Shown: positions 10,475-23,629, counted from the stretch's first letter. The stretch: 64,000 nt of DNA from Streptomyces sp. YIM 121038 (GCF_006088715.1 NZ_CP030771.1:1984001-2048000); one strand, 5' to 3'. Notes: generated by a model from the letters alone, not told the origin. Made by a program: numbers and translations.

Positions 10475-11533
10475 CTACCACTGGGGCGGGCTCGTGAGGG
10501 CGCGGGTGAGGACCTCGTCCAGGACGTGGGCCGTGGCGGGGACGTCCAGCTGGGAGTTGTCGATGATGGGCAGGCCCGAGCCGTACCAGCCGGCCATGCG
10601 GCCGTGGATGCGGGCCACCTCCTCGTCGGTGAGGCGGCGGTTGCCCGAGCGCTGGGCGTTGCGCTCCAGGACGACCTCCAGGCCGGGCAGCAGGACGACG
10701 GGCAGCAGGCCGGGGCCCACGTGCCGCTTCCAGCCGCCGAGGCCGACGACCGGGCGGTCCGGGAAGACCGCGTCGTCGAGGACGCAGGAGATGCCGTTGG
10801 CCAGGAAGTTCCGCGCGGCGAAGCCGCAGGTGCGGCGGGCCAGGCGGTACTGCGCCTCGGAGTTGTCGTTCCACCCCGTCTGGGGGTCGGCGAAGCCCGA
10901 GCGCACCCATTCGCGGACGTCGTCGAGGCTGATGTGGGCCGTCGGCACCCGGCGGTGCTCGGCCCAGTACTTGGCGACGCTGGTCTTGCCCGCGCCCGCG
11001 GGGCCGATGAGGAGCACGGCGAGGGTCGTGGAGCCCGTGTCGGCGGGGGCCGTGCCGGGCGGCGGGCTCGGCACGGCGACGGGGCCGCCGGGCGGGAGCT
11101 GGATGTGGCTCGTGGTGTCGCGGGCGGGCGGCGCCGGGGCCGGGGCGTGGTGCGCGGCGTGCGGGACGGCGTGGGGGTGCGGGGCTCCCCCCGGGGCGTG
11201 GGGGGCTCCCCCGGGCACGTGCGGGGCTCCCCCTGGCGTGTGGGGGGCTCCGCCGGGCACGTGCGGCGCTCCCGGCGCGTGCGGGGCGCCAGGGGCCTGT
11301 GGGGCCCCCGGAGCGTGGGCGGCGGGCGGCAGGGGCGCCGGGCCCGGAGGGTGCGGTGCGGGGCCGGAGGCAGTGGCCGCGAAGCCCGGCGCGGGCGCGA
11401 CGTGCGGCGCGCCGACGGGCACGGCACCCGGCTGCGGGGCGCTCGGGTGGGGGGCGGACACCGACCAGCCGGTGGCCGGTCCGTGCCCCGGCTGAGGGGG
11501 CGGCGGCAGCGGAGACCCCACGGTGTGCTGCAT
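10475..11533 (-). CDS. P-loop kinase-like protein with proline-rich N-terminal tail
   Basis: 352 residues in two parts. Residues 1-150 are low complexity, rich in Pro, Gly, Ala and His, with repeats of the type GGAPHVPGGAPHTP. The C-terminal 200 residues form an AAA_33/zeta-toxin-like nucleotide-binding domain: Walker A LIGPAGAGKTS, then SLDDVREWVRSGF and a later LERNAQRSGNRRL. This resembles small-molecule or polynucleotide kinases; the substrate is unknown. The start ATG MQHTVGS is the best guess; MRVAPPP 19 codons upstream is an alternative. Downstream of aroB on the same strand but separated by terminators. Confidence 0.82.
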   Translation of the reverse strand: MQHTVGSPLPPPPQPGHGPATGWSVSAPHPSAPQPGAVPVGAPHVAPAPGFAATASGPAPHPPGPAPLPPAAHAPGAPQAPGAPHAPGAPHVPGGAPHTPGGAPHVPGGAPHAPGGAPHPHAVPHAAHHAPAPAPPARDTTSHIQLPPGGPVAVPSPPPGTAPADTGSTTLAVLLIGPAGAGKTSVAKYWAEHRRVPTAHISLDDVREWVRSGFADPQTGWNDNSEAQYRLARRTCGFAARNFLANGISCVLDDAVFPDRPVVGLGGWKRHVGPGLLPVVLLPGLEVVLERNAQRSGNRRLTDEEVARIHGRMAGWYGSGLPIIDNSQLDVPATAHVLDEVLTRALTSPPQW

Positions 11534-11599
11534 CCGGTGCCACTCCGTCTCGTGCGACTGACCTGGTACGGGCGGCGGGGCCACCCGCATTGAACGGTA

Positions 11600-11688
11600 C
11601 CGCCCCCGGCCGACGTTGTGTGAACGGCCGGGGCGGCCCCGAAGTGCCCGTGGCTTGTTTCGCTCCGCCCGCGCGCGGGCGGAGCGAA
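11600..11688 (-). terminator. Double hairpin terminator after aroB
   Basis: Two strong inverted repeats follow the aroB stop. The nearer is a perfect 30-bp palindrome (11659-11688). The second pairs 11600-11612 with 11625-11636 (12 bp, one bulged base, 12-nt loop). Neither has a long T-run, as is usual in Streptomyces. They should separate the aro operon from the P-loop gene. Confidence 0.75.
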
Positions 11689-11691
11689 CGG

Positions 11692-14500
<2,809 letters not shown>

Positions 14501-14648
14501 CGGTGCTCCTCCTGCTCGCGCCTGGAACTGCGACGGCGCGACCGGGTGCGCGGCCTGGCCCGCCTCCCCTGATCCTCCCACGTCCGGCGCCCCGCACCGG
14601 CCCCGGTCCACTCGGCGGACACCGGGATGGGCAAGTCCGGGCCGGGGC

Positions 14649-15491
14649 TCAGCGCGCGGCCAGCGCCTGTTCGCCCGCCTTGCGCATGGCGTCGAGCGGC
14701 GCGGGCGAGCGCCCCGTCATCTGCTCGACCTGGAGGACGGCCTGGTGCACGAGCAGGTCGAGGCCGCTGACGACGGCCCCGCCGTACGCCGACCAGCGGG
14801 CCGCGAGGGCGGTGGGCCACGGGTCGTAGAGCACGTCGAAGAGCGTGGCGGGCCGCTCGGGCACCGCGTGGGACAGGGCGTCCGTGCTGCCCGCGGGGGT
14901 GGTGGCGATCACCAGCGGCGCTCGCAGGGCCCGCTCGGCGTCCGCCCAGTCGGCGGTGCGCACCTCGATGTCGAGCCGCTCGCCCCACTGCCGCATCTCG
15001 GCGGCGCGCTCCGCGCTGCGGACGTACGCGACGACCTCGCCGGTGCAGATCCGCGCAAGGGCGGCGAGGGCGGACGAGGCGGTGGCGCCCGCGCCCAGGA
15101 CCGCGGCGGATTCGACCTGCTCGATGCCGCGCTCGCGCAGCGCCGCGACCATGCCGGGGATGTCGGTGTTGTCGCCGAGGAGCCGTCCGTCGTCCGTGCG
15201 CACGACCGTGTTGACGGCCTCCACGGACGCGGCGGTCTCGCTGACCTCGTCGAGCAGCGGCATCACCGCGCGCTTCAGCGGCATCGTGAGCGAGAGCCCC
15301 GCCCACGCGGGCCCGAGCCGCTCGACGAATCCGGGCAGCGCCGCCTCGTCGATCTCGAAGCGGTCGTAGCGCCACTCGGCGAGACCCAGCTCCTGGTACG
15401 CGGCGCGGTGCAGCACCGGGGAGAGGGAGTGGGCGATGGGCGATCCGAGTACGGCCGCCCGGTGCCGGGCCTCAGCCTCCTGTGCTCGCAT
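14649..15491 (-). CDS. aroE: Shikimate dehydrogenase
   Basis: NADPH-dependent reduction of 3-dehydroshikimate to shikimate; 280 residues. The substrate motif [13 protein letters not shown] is near the N terminus, catalytic lysine and neighbours in [18 protein letters not shown], then a Rossmann motif [11 protein letters not shown]. The ATG start lies 20 nt inside mltG, an unusually long overlap. Product of the gene feeds aroK and aroC next in line. Confidence 0.95.
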   Translation of the reverse strand: MRAQEAEARHRAAVLGSPIAHSLSPVLHRAAYQELGLAEWRYDRFEIDEAALPGFVERLGPAWAGLSLTMPLKRAVMPLLDEVSETAASVEAVNTVVRTDDGRLLGDNTDIPGMVAALRERGIEQVESAAVLGAGATASSALAALARICTGEVVAYVRSAERAAEMRQWGERLDIEVRTADWADAERALRAPLVIATTPAGSTDALSHAVPERPATLFDVLYDPWPTALAARWSAYGGAVVSGLDLLVHQAVLQVEQMTGRSPAPLDAMRKAGEQALAAR

Positions 15492-17139
15492 TGAACTTGT
15501 CCTTCAGCTTCAGGAATTCGGCGTGGGTCTTGGCGAATTCGGTCTTGTTCATGCCGTCGGTGGCGACGAAGTAGAGCCAGCCGTCCGTCGACGGATTGAG
15601 TGCCGCCTTCAGTGCCACCTCGCCCGGATTTCCGATGGGCCCCGGCGGCAGTCCCGTGTGCTTGTACGTGTTGTACGGGTCGGGGTTGGTCTTGATCTCG
15701 CTCTCGCTGATCTTGATCTTGCTCTGGCCCATCAGGTAATTGAAGGTCGAGTCGAATTGGAGATAGCCGACCGTCTCCATGTTGCCGGGCTTGAGCCGGT
15801 TGTAGATGACCTCGGCCATCTTGCGGAAGTCCTCGTGGGTCTTGCCCTCGGCCTGGACCAGGCTCGCGACCGTGATGAGCTCGAAGGGGTTCTTGAGCTT
15901 CAGCTCCTTGGCCTTGCCCTCGACGCCCAACTCGTCGTATTCCTCGGTGGCTTGGGCGACCATCTTCTTCAGGACGTCCGCGGGCTTCTGGCCCTTGGCG
16001 ACCGGATAGCTGGAGGGGTAGAGGAAGCCTTCGAGCGGGTCCTTGACCTTGCTGCCCATGTTGGCGACGGCCCACTGGGGAAGCCCGAGCTGCTTCCAGT
16101 CCTTCTGGGCGATGTTCTTCGTGGTGCCCTCGTCGAGTTCGAGCCGCTCGTCGATCTGCTTGTACACCCACGCATTCCGCTTGCCTTCCGGAATGATGAG
16201 GTTGTCGCGGCTCTTCGGGCTGAGCATCAATTCAAGGGCGGCGGCGGCCGACATCTCTTTCTTGAGCGTGTAGACGCCCGCCTGGATCTTCTGGCCCTCG
16301 GGGTTCTTGCCCTGCGCGGAGACGAACGCGTCGACGCTCTTGACGACCCCGGCGTCCTTGAGCGCCTGGCCGATGGCGCCGCCGGTGGCGCCCTTGTTGA
16401 TCGTGACCGTCGCCTTGGCGTCGATGCCGTCGCCCGTGTAGTCCGGGGCCGTGCCGAAACGATCCTGGTAGAACTGGTAGCCGAAGTACCCGACCCCGCC
16501 GATGCCGCCCGCGAACACCGCGGCCACGACCAGACAGGCGCAGCCGCTGCGCCGTTTCTTGGGTTTCTTGCCGCCGCGGCCGCGCCGCTCGCTCCGGCTG
16601 CCGCGGGCCGCGTCATCGCGGTCCTCGTCCTCGTCGCCGCCCGCGAAGAAGGCGTGCTCGCCCTGGTCGGGGCCGGGATCCCAGCCGGTCTCGTGGTCGG
16701 GCTCGGGGGCGGGGCGGCGCCGGCCCGGCGGCTCGGGCGGCGGATACGCCTCGGGCGTGCCGTAGAAGTCCGGGCGCTCCTCGCCGTACGCGGCGGGCTG
16801 CTGCTGCCCGTAGGGGTCGGCCGGATCGCCGCCGTAGGGGACCTGGCCGGGCCGGCCGGTGTCCCAGCCGCCGTCGTGCGGCTGGGGACCGCCGTTGTAC
16901 TGCGCCTGCAGGGGGTCGTACCCCTGCTGATGACCGTAGGACTGCTGCTGGCCCGCGTCCCACTCGCCGTACGGCTGCTGGGGGTGGGCCTGCTGCGGCT
17001 GCTGCGGGTGGTACTGCCCCTGGCCGCCGTAGGGGGACTGGCCGTCGGCGGCCTGCTGTCCTCCCCATCCGCCGTCCCCGTACAACGGGTCCTCCGGATG
17101 CCACGGTTCGGAGCCTGGGCCCCGGCCATACTCAGTCAT
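15472..17139 (-). CDS. mltG: Endolytic peptidoglycan transglycosylase MltG
   Basis: Membrane-bound lytic transglycosylase (YceG family) that cleaves nascent glycan strands; 555 residues. The first 200 residues are a cytoplasmic Gln/Gly/Tyr/Pro-rich tail, then a basic stretch (GKKPKKRR), one membrane segment (CACLVVAAVFAGGIGGVGYF), and the extracytoplasmic catalytic domain with ITVASLVQAEGKT, where the Glu is the expected catalytic residue, and TGLPPGPIGNPG near the C terminus. The start MTEYGRG is preferred; an upstream in-frame stretch lacks a ribosome site. The long disordered tail is typical of streptomycetes. Confidence 0.94.
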   Translation of the reverse strand: MTEYGRGPGSEPWHPEDPLYGDGGWGGQQAADGQSPYGGQGQYHPQQPQQAHPQQPYGEWDAGQQQSYGHQQGYDPLQAQYNGGPQPHDGGWDTGRPGQVPYGGDPADPYGQQQPAAYGEERPDFYGTPEAYPPPEPPGRRRPAPEPDHETGWDPGPDQGEHAFFAGGDEDEDRDDAARGSRSERRGRGGKKPKKRRSGCACLVVAAVFAGGIGGVGYFGYQFYQDRFGTAPDYTGDGIDAKATVTINKGATGGAIGQALKDAGVVKSVDAFVSAQGKNPEGQKIQAGVYTLKKEMSAAAALELMLSPKSRDNLIIPEGKRNAWVYKQIDERLELDEGTTKNIAQKDWKQLGLPQWAVANMGSKVKDPLEGFLYPSSYPVAKGQKPADVLKKMVAQATEEYDELGVEGKAKELKLKNPFELITVASLVQAEGKTHEDFRKMAEVIYNRLKPGNMETVGYLQFDSTFNYLMGQSKIKISESEIKTNPDPYNTYKHTGLPPGPIGNPGEVALKAALNPSTDGWLYFVATDGMNKTEFAKTHAEFLKLKDKFNASTGG

Positions 17140-17264
17140 CGATCCCCTACGAGCCGCGAGGCGGGGGCCGCCGTCTGGATCCCAGGGCAACCGTTCCGCC
17201 TCTTGATGCTGTGTAGCGGCTGTTCGAACGCCGCCACACCGCGCGGAACGTTACCGTATCGCGA

Positions 17265-17738
17265 TCAGATGACCACTTCGACGCCCTCACCCGGAGCCTC
17301 GCCTGACGCCCGTTCGGACTCCAGGGCCTGCTGCAGGATGATGACCGCCGCGGCCTGATCGATGACAGACCTGCCCTTTTTGGACTTCACCCCGGAGGCG
17401 CGCAGTCCCTGACTGGCCGTCACTGTGGTCATCCTCTCGTCCACGAGCCTCACCGGAACGGGGGCGATCCCGGCGGCGAGCTCCTGGGCGAAGGCGCGGA
17501 CCTTGACGGCGGCCGGGCCCTCGCCCCCCTTGAGGGAGCGAGGGAGTCCGACCACGACCTCGATGGGCTCGTACTCCTCCACGAGCTGGCGAAGGCGGCG
17601 GTGGGCGGCCGGGACGTCCCGGCCCGGCACCGTCTCCACCGGCGTCGCGAGGATCCCGTCGGGGTCGCACGAGGCGACCCCGATCCGGGCGTCCCCGACG
17701 TCGATCGCCAGGCGGCGGCCGCGTCTGACGGAGCTCAT
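17265..17738 (-). CDS. ruvX: Putative Holliday junction resolvase YqgF/RuvX
   Basis: RNase H-like nuclease, 157 residues, implicated in pre-16S rRNA 5' processing and/or junction resolution. Acidic residues are in [20 protein letters not shown] and [20 protein letters not shown] is the other family motif. The start overlaps the alaS stop (ATGA). The alaS-ruvX-mltG-aroE order is common in actinobacteria. Confidence 0.94.
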   Translation of the reverse strand: MSSVRRGRRLAIDVGDARIGVASCDPDGILATPVETVPGRDVPAAHRRLRQLVEEYEPIEVVVGLPRSLKGGEGPAAVKVRAFAQELAAGIAPVPVRLVDERMTTVTASQGLRASGVKSKKGRSVIDQAAAVIILQQALESERASGEAPGEGVEVVI

Positions 17739-20407
17739 CGGGCGGTTTCGCCGACGAGGCGCTCGACGGCGGCGATGGCGTCGCCGACGGCGGCCACGTT
17801 CTGGCCACCGCCCTGGGCGACGTCCGGCTTGCCGCCGCCTCCGCCGCCGAGGGTCTTGGCGGCGGTGCGGACCAGGTCACCGGCCTTCAGACCGCGCTCA
17901 CGCGCGGCCTCGTTGGTGGCGATGACCGTGAGGGGCTTGCCGTTGGCCGAGGTGAACAGGGCGACCACGGCCGGGCGGTCGCCGGGGATGCGGCCGCGCA
18001 CGTCGAGGACCAGCTTGCGCAGGTCGTCGGCGCCCGTACCGTCCGGGACCTGGCCGGTGACCAGGGCGATGCCGCCCACGTCCTTGGCGCCCTTGGCGAG
18101 ACCGGCGGCGGCCGCGAGGACCTTCTCCGCGCGGAACTTCTCGATCTCCTTCTCGGCGTCCTTCAGCTTGGCGAGCATGCCGGAGATCTTCTCGGGCAGC
18201 TCCTCCGGACGGCCCTTGACCAGCTCCTGGAGCTGGGCGACGACCGTGTGCTCCTTGGCCAGGAAGTTGTACGCGTCCACGCCGACCAGGGCCTCGATGC
18301 GGCGCACGCCGGAGCCGATGGAGGACTCGCCGAGCAGCTTCACGAGACCCAGCTGGGCGGTGTTGTGCACGTGGGTGCCGCCGCACAGCTCCTTGGAGAA
18401 GTCACCGATGGTCACCACGCGCACGCGCTCGCCGTACTTCTCGCCGAACTCGGCGATGGCGCCCGCCTTCTTGGCCTCGTCCAGGGACATGACCTCGGCC
18501 TGGACGTCCAGCTCGCGGGAGAGGACCTCGTTGATCCGCTGCTCGACGTCCGTCATCACGGCCGTGGGCACGGCGGACGGCGAGCCGAAGTCGAACCGGA
18601 AGCGGCCCGGCTGGTTCTCGGAACCGGCCTGGGCGGCCGTCGGGCCGAGGGCGTCGCGCAGCGCCTGGTGCGTGAGGTGCGTGGCGGAGTGGGCGCGGGC
18701 GATGGCGCGGCGGCGGTGGGAGTCGATCGAGGCCCACACCGGGGCGCCGACCGTGACCTCGCCGACCTGCACGACGCCCTTGTGGACGTGCACGCCCGGC
18801 ACCGGCTTCTGGACGTCGCGGACCTCGATGACGGCGCCGCTGTCCAGGCGGATGCGGCCGGTGTCGCCGATCTGGCCGCCGCCCTCGGCGTAGAACGGGG
18901 TGCGGTCCAGGACGACCTCGACCTCGTCACCCTCGGTGGCGGCGGGCGAGGAGGCGCCGTTGACCAGGAGGCCGACGATCACGGCCTCGTTCTCGGTCAG
19001 GCTGTAGCCGGTGAAGTCGGTGGCGCCGGAGCTGTCGGCGATCTCGCGGTAGGCGCCCATGTCCGCGTGGCCGGTCTTCTTGGCCTGGGCGTCGGCCTTG
19101 GCGCGCTCCCGCTGCTCCTTCATCAGGCGGCGGAAGCCGTCCTCGTCCACGGTCAGGCCCTGCTCGGCGGCCATCTCCAGGGTGAGGTCGATCGGGAAGC
19201 CCCAGGTGTCGTGGAGCAGGAACGCCTTGTCGCCCGGCAGCACGCTGGAACCGGCGGCCTTGGTGTCGCTGACGGCCGTGTCGAGGATGTTCGTGCCGCC
19301 CTTGAGGGCCTTGAGGAAGGCGGCCTCCTCGGCGAGCGCGACGGTCTCGATGCGCTTGCGGTCGGTGAGCAGCTCCGGGTACTGCTCGCCCATGGTCTTG
19401 ATGACCGAGTCGACGAGCTCCGCGACGACGGGGCCGGTGGCGCCGAGCAGGCGCATGTTGCGGATGGCGCGGCGCATGATGCGGCGCAGGACGTAGCCAC
19501 GGCCCTCGTTGCCGGGGGTGACGCCGTCGCCGATGAGCATCACGGAGGTGCGCATGTGGTCGGCGACCACGCGCAGCGAGACGTCCGAGCCGTGCTCGGC
19601 GCCGTAGCGCACGCCGGTCAGCTCGGTGGCCTTGTCGATGACGACGCGCAGGGTGTCGGTCTCGTACATGTTCTGTACGCCCTGCAGGATCATGGCCAGG
19701 CGCTCCAGGCCGAGACCCGTGTCGATGTTCTTCGACGGCAGGTCGCCGAGGATCGGGAAGTCCTCCTTGCCCGTGCCCGCGCCGCGCTCGTACTGCATGA
19801 AGACCAGGTTCCAGATCTCCACGTAGCGCTCGTCGTTGACGGCCGGGCCGCCCTCCTCGCCGAACTCGGGACCGCGGTCGTAGTTGATCTCGGAGCACGG
19901 GCCGCAGGGGCCGGGCACGCCCATGGACCAGAAGTTCGGGCCCATGCCCAGGCGCTGGATGCGCTCGGCGGGGACGCCGATCACGTCGCGCCAGATGCGC
20001 TCCGCCTCGTCGTCCTCCTTGTAGACGGTGATCCAGAGCTTCTCCGGGTCCAGGCCGTAACCGCCCTTGTCCTGGGGCGAGGTGAGCAGCTCCCAGGCGA
20101 GCTTGATCGCGCCTTCCTTGAAGTAGTCACCGAAGGAGAAGTTGCCGCACATCTGGAAGAACGTGCCGTGCCGGGTCGTCTTGCCGACCTCTTCGATGTC
20201 CGGCGTGCGCACGCACTTCTGGACGCTGGTGACGCGCGGGGCGGGCGGCTTGGTCTCACCCAGGAAGTAGGGCTTGAAGGGCACCATGCCCGCGGGGACG
20301 AGGAGCAGCGTCGGGTCGTCCGCGATCAGTGACGCCGACGGCACGACCTTGTGCCCACGCTCCTCGAAGAAGCTCAGCCAGCGGCGACGGATTTCAGCCG
20401 ACTCCAT
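17735..20407 (-). CDS. alaS: Alanyl-tRNA synthetase
   Basis: Class II synthetase, 890 residues, full length. Motif 1-2 region [18 protein letters not shown] lies in the catalytic core; the editing domain carries [12 protein letters not shown] and CGGTHVHNT, giving the zinc-binding His, His, Cys, His set; the C-terminal domain ends with a glycine-rich [16 protein letters not shown] stretch that is typical. The ATG start shares one base with the upstream stop (TGATG). Confidence 0.98.
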   Translation of the reverse strand: MESAEIRRRWLSFFEERGHKVVPSASLIADDPTLLLVPAGMVPFKPYFLGETKPPAPRVTSVQKCVRTPDIEEVGKTTRHGTFFQMCGNFSFGDYFKEGAIKLAWELLTSPQDKGGYGLDPEKLWITVYKEDDEAERIWRDVIGVPAERIQRLGMGPNFWSMGVPGPCGPCSEINYDRGPEFGEEGGPAVNDERYVEIWNLVFMQYERGAGTGKEDFPILGDLPSKNIDTGLGLERLAMILQGVQNMYETDTLRVVIDKATELTGVRYGAEHGSDVSLRVVADHMRTSVMLIGDGVTPGNEGRGYVLRRIMRRAIRNMRLLGATGPVVAELVDSVIKTMGEQYPELLTDRKRIETVALAEEAAFLKALKGGTNILDTAVSDTKAAGSSVLPGDKAFLLHDTWGFPIDLTLEMAAEQGLTVDEDGFRRLMKEQRERAKADAQAKKTGHADMGAYREIADSSGATDFTGYSLTENEAVIVGLLVNGASSPAATEGDEVEVVLDRTPFYAEGGGQIGDTGRIRLDSGAVIEVRDVQKPVPGVHVHKGVVQVGEVTVGAPVWASIDSHRRRAIARAHSATHLTHQALRDALGPTAAQAGSENQPGRFRFDFGSPSAVPTAVMTDVEQRINEVLSRELDVQAEVMSLDEAKKAGAIAEFGEKYGERVRVVTIGDFSKELCGGTHVHNTAQLGLVKLLGESSIGSGVRRIEALVGVDAYNFLAKEHTVVAQLQELVKGRPEELPEKISGMLAKLKDAEKEIEKFRAEKVLAAAAGLAKGAKDVGGIALVTGQVPDGTGADDLRKLVLDVRGRIPGDRPAVVALFTSANGKPLTVIATNEAARERGLKAGDLVRTAAKTLGGGGGGKPDVAQGGGQNVAAVGDAIAAVERLVGETAR

Positions 20408-20760
20408 CAGTGGTCCTCATTCCGGTTGTACGAGTACGTCGTGTCCGTCGTGTTCGCGAGGGACTTGGGGTTCTTCTTGGTGGCGGGCTCGACGAGCGCG
20501 AGGCGGCGCTGGGCGGGCAGCTCGGGGTCGACCGGGGCGTTCAGCCCGAGGGCGTCCCCCAGCTCGGCCTCCCGCTCGGCCATGCCGTCACGGACGTCGA
20601 GTGCGAAGTCCTTGAGCCGGTGCCCGGCCTCGACGGCCTTGTCGGCGGCGCGCGCGGCGAGGCTCTCCGGGGTGAGCTGCTTCAGCTTGCGGTTGACCTT
20701 GGTGGTGGCCCAGACGCCGGCGGCCGCGCCCGCGGTGAACCAGAACGTACGTCGGAACAT
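20407..20760 (-). CDS. Small conserved protein upstream of alaS (DUF6167-like)
   Basis: 117 residues, no known function. The N terminus ([21 protein letters not shown]) could be a short membrane segment or anchor; the middle contains an Ala/Glu/Arg-rich helix with a phasin-like look, and the tail is polar. It is fused to alaS by a TGATG junction and follows the DUF948 gene by 7 bp. The assignment to DUF6167 is from memory of the streptomycete neighbourhood and is uncertain. Confidence 0.8.
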   Translation of the reverse strand: MFRRTFWFTAGAAAGVWATTKVNRKLKQLTPESLAARAADKAVEAGHRLKDFALDVRDGMAEREAELGDALGLNAPVDPELPAQRRLALVEPATKKNPKSLANTTDTTYSYNRNEDH

Positions 20761-20767
20761 CGCTGCG

Positions 20768-21196
20768 TCAGTCCTTCTTCCGCTTGCCCCGCCGTGCCGA
20801 CGGGAGGGTGCGGCCCACGATCACCGTACGACGGGACGGCTTGGCGGGCACTTCCTTACGGCTGATGGCCCGGCGCACTCCGTAGCCGAACGCCGCGACC
20901 TTGACCAGGGGGCCGCCGAAGGTGGAGGCCACGGTCGTCGACAGCGCCGACGCGTTCGACGTGACCTCCTGGACGTCGGAGGCGATGGCGTCCACGCGGT
21001 CGATCTGGGTCTGCGCGGAGCGCACCGCCGTCGACGCGTCGGCGAGGAGCGGCACCGCCTGCTCGGTCACGTCCGCGACGAGCTTGGTGGTCGCCCTGAG
21101 CGTCTGCGCCAGCCTCGCCAGCGCCACCGCCAGGAAGGAGACCAGAATCGCCCAGAAGACGGCCACCAGGATCCCGGCCACCTCTCCACCGGACAC
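20768..21196 (-). CDS. DUF948 membrane protein
   Basis: 142 residues. N-terminal membrane segment (VAGILVAVFWAILVSFLAVALARL, residues about 5-30) followed by an amphipathic helix (residues 30-100, many Ala, Val, Thr, Asp) that probably forms a coiled coil, and a basic C terminus (PSARRGKRKKD). This is the DUF948 arrangement. The GTG start is the first in frame. First gene of the run leading into alaS; function unknown. Confidence 0.85.
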   Translation of the reverse strand: MSGGEVAGILVAVFWAILVSFLAVALARLAQTLRATTKLVADVTEQAVPLLADASTAVRSAQTQIDRVDAIASDVQEVTSNASALSTTVASTFGGPLVKVAAFGYGVRRAISRKEVPAKPSRRTVIVGRTLPSARRGKRKKD

Positions 21197-21352
21197 TGTG
21201 CACCGCTCCCTGAGACACCGCCCTGGATTCCAGGGTCGTCGAACGTCGAAAAGTCGTGCTCCGACCCTATCGCGCCGGGGCCCCGGCTCCGTACCGCATT
21301 ACCGCACGCGGCACTTGGAGCGGGGGGCTTGCACGGAACTGACGCGAGCTGA

Positions 21353-21391
21353 TTGTACGTACCGCTTACGCGTGAGTACGCTCCGTACCCC
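21353..21391 (+). promoter_or_regulatory. Possible promoter for a leaderless ATPase transcript
   Basis: TTGTAC at 21353-21358 and TACGCT at 21377-21382 are separated by 18 bp, and the likely ATG start at 21392 is only 9 nt beyond the -10, with no convincing Shine-Dalgarno sequence. This is the pattern of a leaderless mRNA. The same bases can be read as an in-frame TTG-initiated extension of 13 codons, so the alternative is a longer protein. Confidence 0.45.
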
Positions 21392-23629
21392 ATGCGACGC
21401 CCTCAGCGCCCCGACGACCGTCGGAACGATTCAGCAGCCGCCGCCGGCCCGTCGTCCCCGCCCCCGGACCCGGCGGCGGACGGCCCCGCGGGCAACCTCC
21501 CGGCGGAGCTCACCGCCTTCGTGGGGCGCGGCGCCGAACTGACCGCCCTCACCGAGGCGTTGGCGGCCGCCCGGCTGATCACGGTGACCGGGGTCGGCGG
21601 CGTCGGCAAGTCCCGGCTCGCGGCGCGGGCGGCCGCCGCCGTCCGGCCGCGCGACGGCGCCTGGCTGGTGGAGCTGGACTCCGTGCGCGACCCCGAGCTC
21701 GTGGAACACGCGCTCGCCAGCGCCCTGGAGCTGACCGACCACACGAGCCGCTCGCCCCGCCAGGTGCTGCTCGACCGGCTCGCCGGGCGGGAACTGCTGC
21801 TCGTGGTGGACGGGTTCGAGCACCTCGTGGCGGCCACCGCCTCCCTGGTGCGCGACCTCCTCGTGCGCTGCCCGGGCCTGCGGGTCCTCGCCGCCGGACG
21901 CAGGCCCCTCGGCATGGCGGGCGAGCGCGTCTTCCCGCTCGCGCCGATGGCGGAGCCGGACGCGGCGGCCCTGTTCGCCGAGCGGGCCGCGGCCTGCCTG
22001 CCCGGCTTCGCCCTCGACGGCGGCCACCGCACCGAGGTCCTGGAGCTGTGCCGCCGCCTGGACGGCATCCCGCTCGCCCTGGAGCTCGCCGCCGGACGGC
22101 TGCGGGCGCTCTCGCCGGGGCAGCTGCTCGCCCGCCTGGACGACCGCTTCCGGCTCCTGACCGGGGCCCACCGCGATCTGCTGCCCCGGCACCAGACGCT
22201 GCGTACGGCGATCGGCTGGAGCCACGAGCTGTGCACGGCACAGGAGCGGCTGCTGTGGACCCGGCTCTCGGTGTTCTCCGGGCCCTTCGACCTGGAGGCC
22301 GTCGAGTACGTGTGCAGCGGCGACGGGCTGCTCGCCGAGGAGGTGCTCGACCTCGTCGACGAGCTGCTCGCGCAGTCGGTCCTGACCCGCGAGGACAGCC
22401 CCACGGGCGTGCGCTACCGCATGCTCGACACCGTCAGGGCGTACGGTGCCGAGTGGCTGCGGGCGACCGGGGACACCGCGCGGATGCGGCGCAGGCACCG
22501 CGACTGGTACATGGGCCTGGCCACCTGGTGCGAGCTGGACTGGTTCTCGCCCCGGCAGGCCGAGGTCGCCACGCTCGTCGAGTGCGAGCTGCCCAATCTG
22601 CGGGCCGCCCTGGAGTTCTGTCTGACCGAGCCGGAGGAGACGCACCTCGGCCAGTACCTCGCGGGCACGCTGTGGTTCTGCTGGGTGGGCTGCGGGCGGC
22701 TCGCGGAGGGCAGGCACTGGCTGGACCGGGCCGCGGACCTGGAGGGCGGCCACGAGGAGTCGCGCCTGAAGGCGCTGTGGGTGCTCGGCTACGTGGCGAT
22801 CCTGCAGGGCGACACGGTGCCCGCGCTGTGCGCGCTCCAGGAGTGCCAGGACACCGCCGAGCGCACGGGCAGCGCCGTCGCGGCGGCGTACGCCGTGCAC
22901 CGTCTGGGCTGTCTCGCCCTGGTCTCGGACGACATGCCGCGCGCGGAGCGGCTGCTGCGCACCGCCCTCGACGCCTACCGGCGCATCGGCGAGCTGAACA
23001 GCAACGTGCTGATGGGCCAGGTGGAGCTGGCGATGACCCTGGCCTTCCAGGGGTCCCTCGGTGACGCCGTGGCGCTGTGCGAGGACGTGCGGCAGGTGTG
23101 CGAGGACCACGGCGAGCGCTGGACGCTGGCCTACGCGCTGTACGTCCTCGGGTACGCGGCGTGGACGCGGGGCGAGCCGGACCTCGCGCGCGAGCTCGTG
23201 ACGCGCTGCCTCGACCTCGACCACGCCTTCCACGACCTGCTCGGCACGGTCCTCGCGGTGGAGCTGCTCGCGCTGTTCACGGTGACGGAGGGCGACGCGG
23301 CGGAGGCGGCCGTGCTCCAGGGCGTGGCCTCACGGATCTGGCCGTCGGTGGGGCTGCCGCTGTTCGGTTCGCAGTACTTCGGCGGCCCGCACGCGCTGTG
23401 CGAGGCGCGGGCCAGGGAGCGGCTGGGCGACGAGCTGTACGAGGCCCAGCTGCGGGCCGGGGCCCTGCTGCCGCCGGACGCGGCGGTGGCGCGGGCGCTC
23501 GGCCGGGGCGGCGCCGCGGCCCCGGGGCCGCGGCGCGGCAGGCGCGCGGCACGGGCCGAAGGACCGGCCCCCCACACGCGCGAACCCGCCGCCTCCCCGA
23601 CCCGTAAGGGCGGGGAGACGGCGGGCTGA
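21392..23629 (+). CDS. NB-ARC/STAND ATPase with TPR-like C-terminal region
   Basis: About 745 residues. After a disordered N terminus there is a P-loop domain (Walker A TGVGGVGKSRL near residue 67; Walker B LLLVVDGFEHL; GIPLALELAAGRL, the GxP motif) as in AfsR- and LuxR-type STAND regulators, then a winged-helix-like part (QTLRTAIGWSHELC, LSVFSGPFDLEAV) and a helical repeat half resembling TPRs (residues 370-680). It ends in a low-complexity Arg/Pro/Ala tail with no LuxR or SARP DNA-binding domain in the frame. Signal and effector are unknown. It is alone on the plus strand. Confidence 0.88.
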   Translation: MRRPQRPDDRRNDSAAAAGPSSPPPDPAADGPAGNLPAELTAFVGRGAELTALTEALAAARLITVTGVGGVGKSRLAARAAAAVRPRDGAWLVELDSVRDPELVEHALASALELTDHTSRSPRQVLLDRLAGRELLLVVDGFEHLVAATASLVRDLLVRCPGLRVLAAGRRPLGMAGERVFPLAPMAEPDAAALFAERAAACLPGFALDGGHRTEVLELCRRLDGIPLALELAAGRLRALSPGQLLARLDDRFRLLTGAHRDLLPRHQTLRTAIGWSHELCTAQERLLWTRLSVFSGPFDLEAVEYVCSGDGLLAEEVLDLVDELLAQSVLTREDSPTGVRYRMLDTVRAYGAEWLRATGDTARMRRRHRDWYMGLATWCELDWFSPRQAEVATLVECELPNLRAALEFCLTEPEETHLGQYLAGTLWFCWVGCGRLAEGRHWLDRAADLEGGHEESRLKALWVLGYVAILQGDTVPALCALQECQDTAERTGSAVAAAYAVHRLGCLALVSDDMPRAERLLRTALDAYRRIGELNSNVLMGQVELAMTLAFQGSLGDAVALCEDVRQVCEDHGERWTLAYALYVLGYAAWTRGEPDLARELVTRCLDLDHAFHDLLGTVLAVELLALFTVTEGDAAEAAVLQGVASRIWPSVGLPLFGSQYFGGPHALCEARARERLGDELYEAQLRAGALLPPDAAVARALGRGGAAAPGPRRGRRAARAEGPAPHTREPAASPTRKGGETAG
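23585..23625. terminator. Bidirectional hairpin between the ATPase gene and rpsD
   Basis: An inverted repeat, 23585-23603 with 23608-23625, pairs about 17 bases with one bulge and one mismatch around a GTAA loop. It overlaps the last codons of the ATPase gene and lies 27 bp beyond the rpsD stop, so it can serve both converging genes. Confidence 0.65.

Noticed and set aside
18248..20332. 694-codon plus-strand frame opposite alaS
   Set aside because: Mirror frame of alaS with no recognisable motif.
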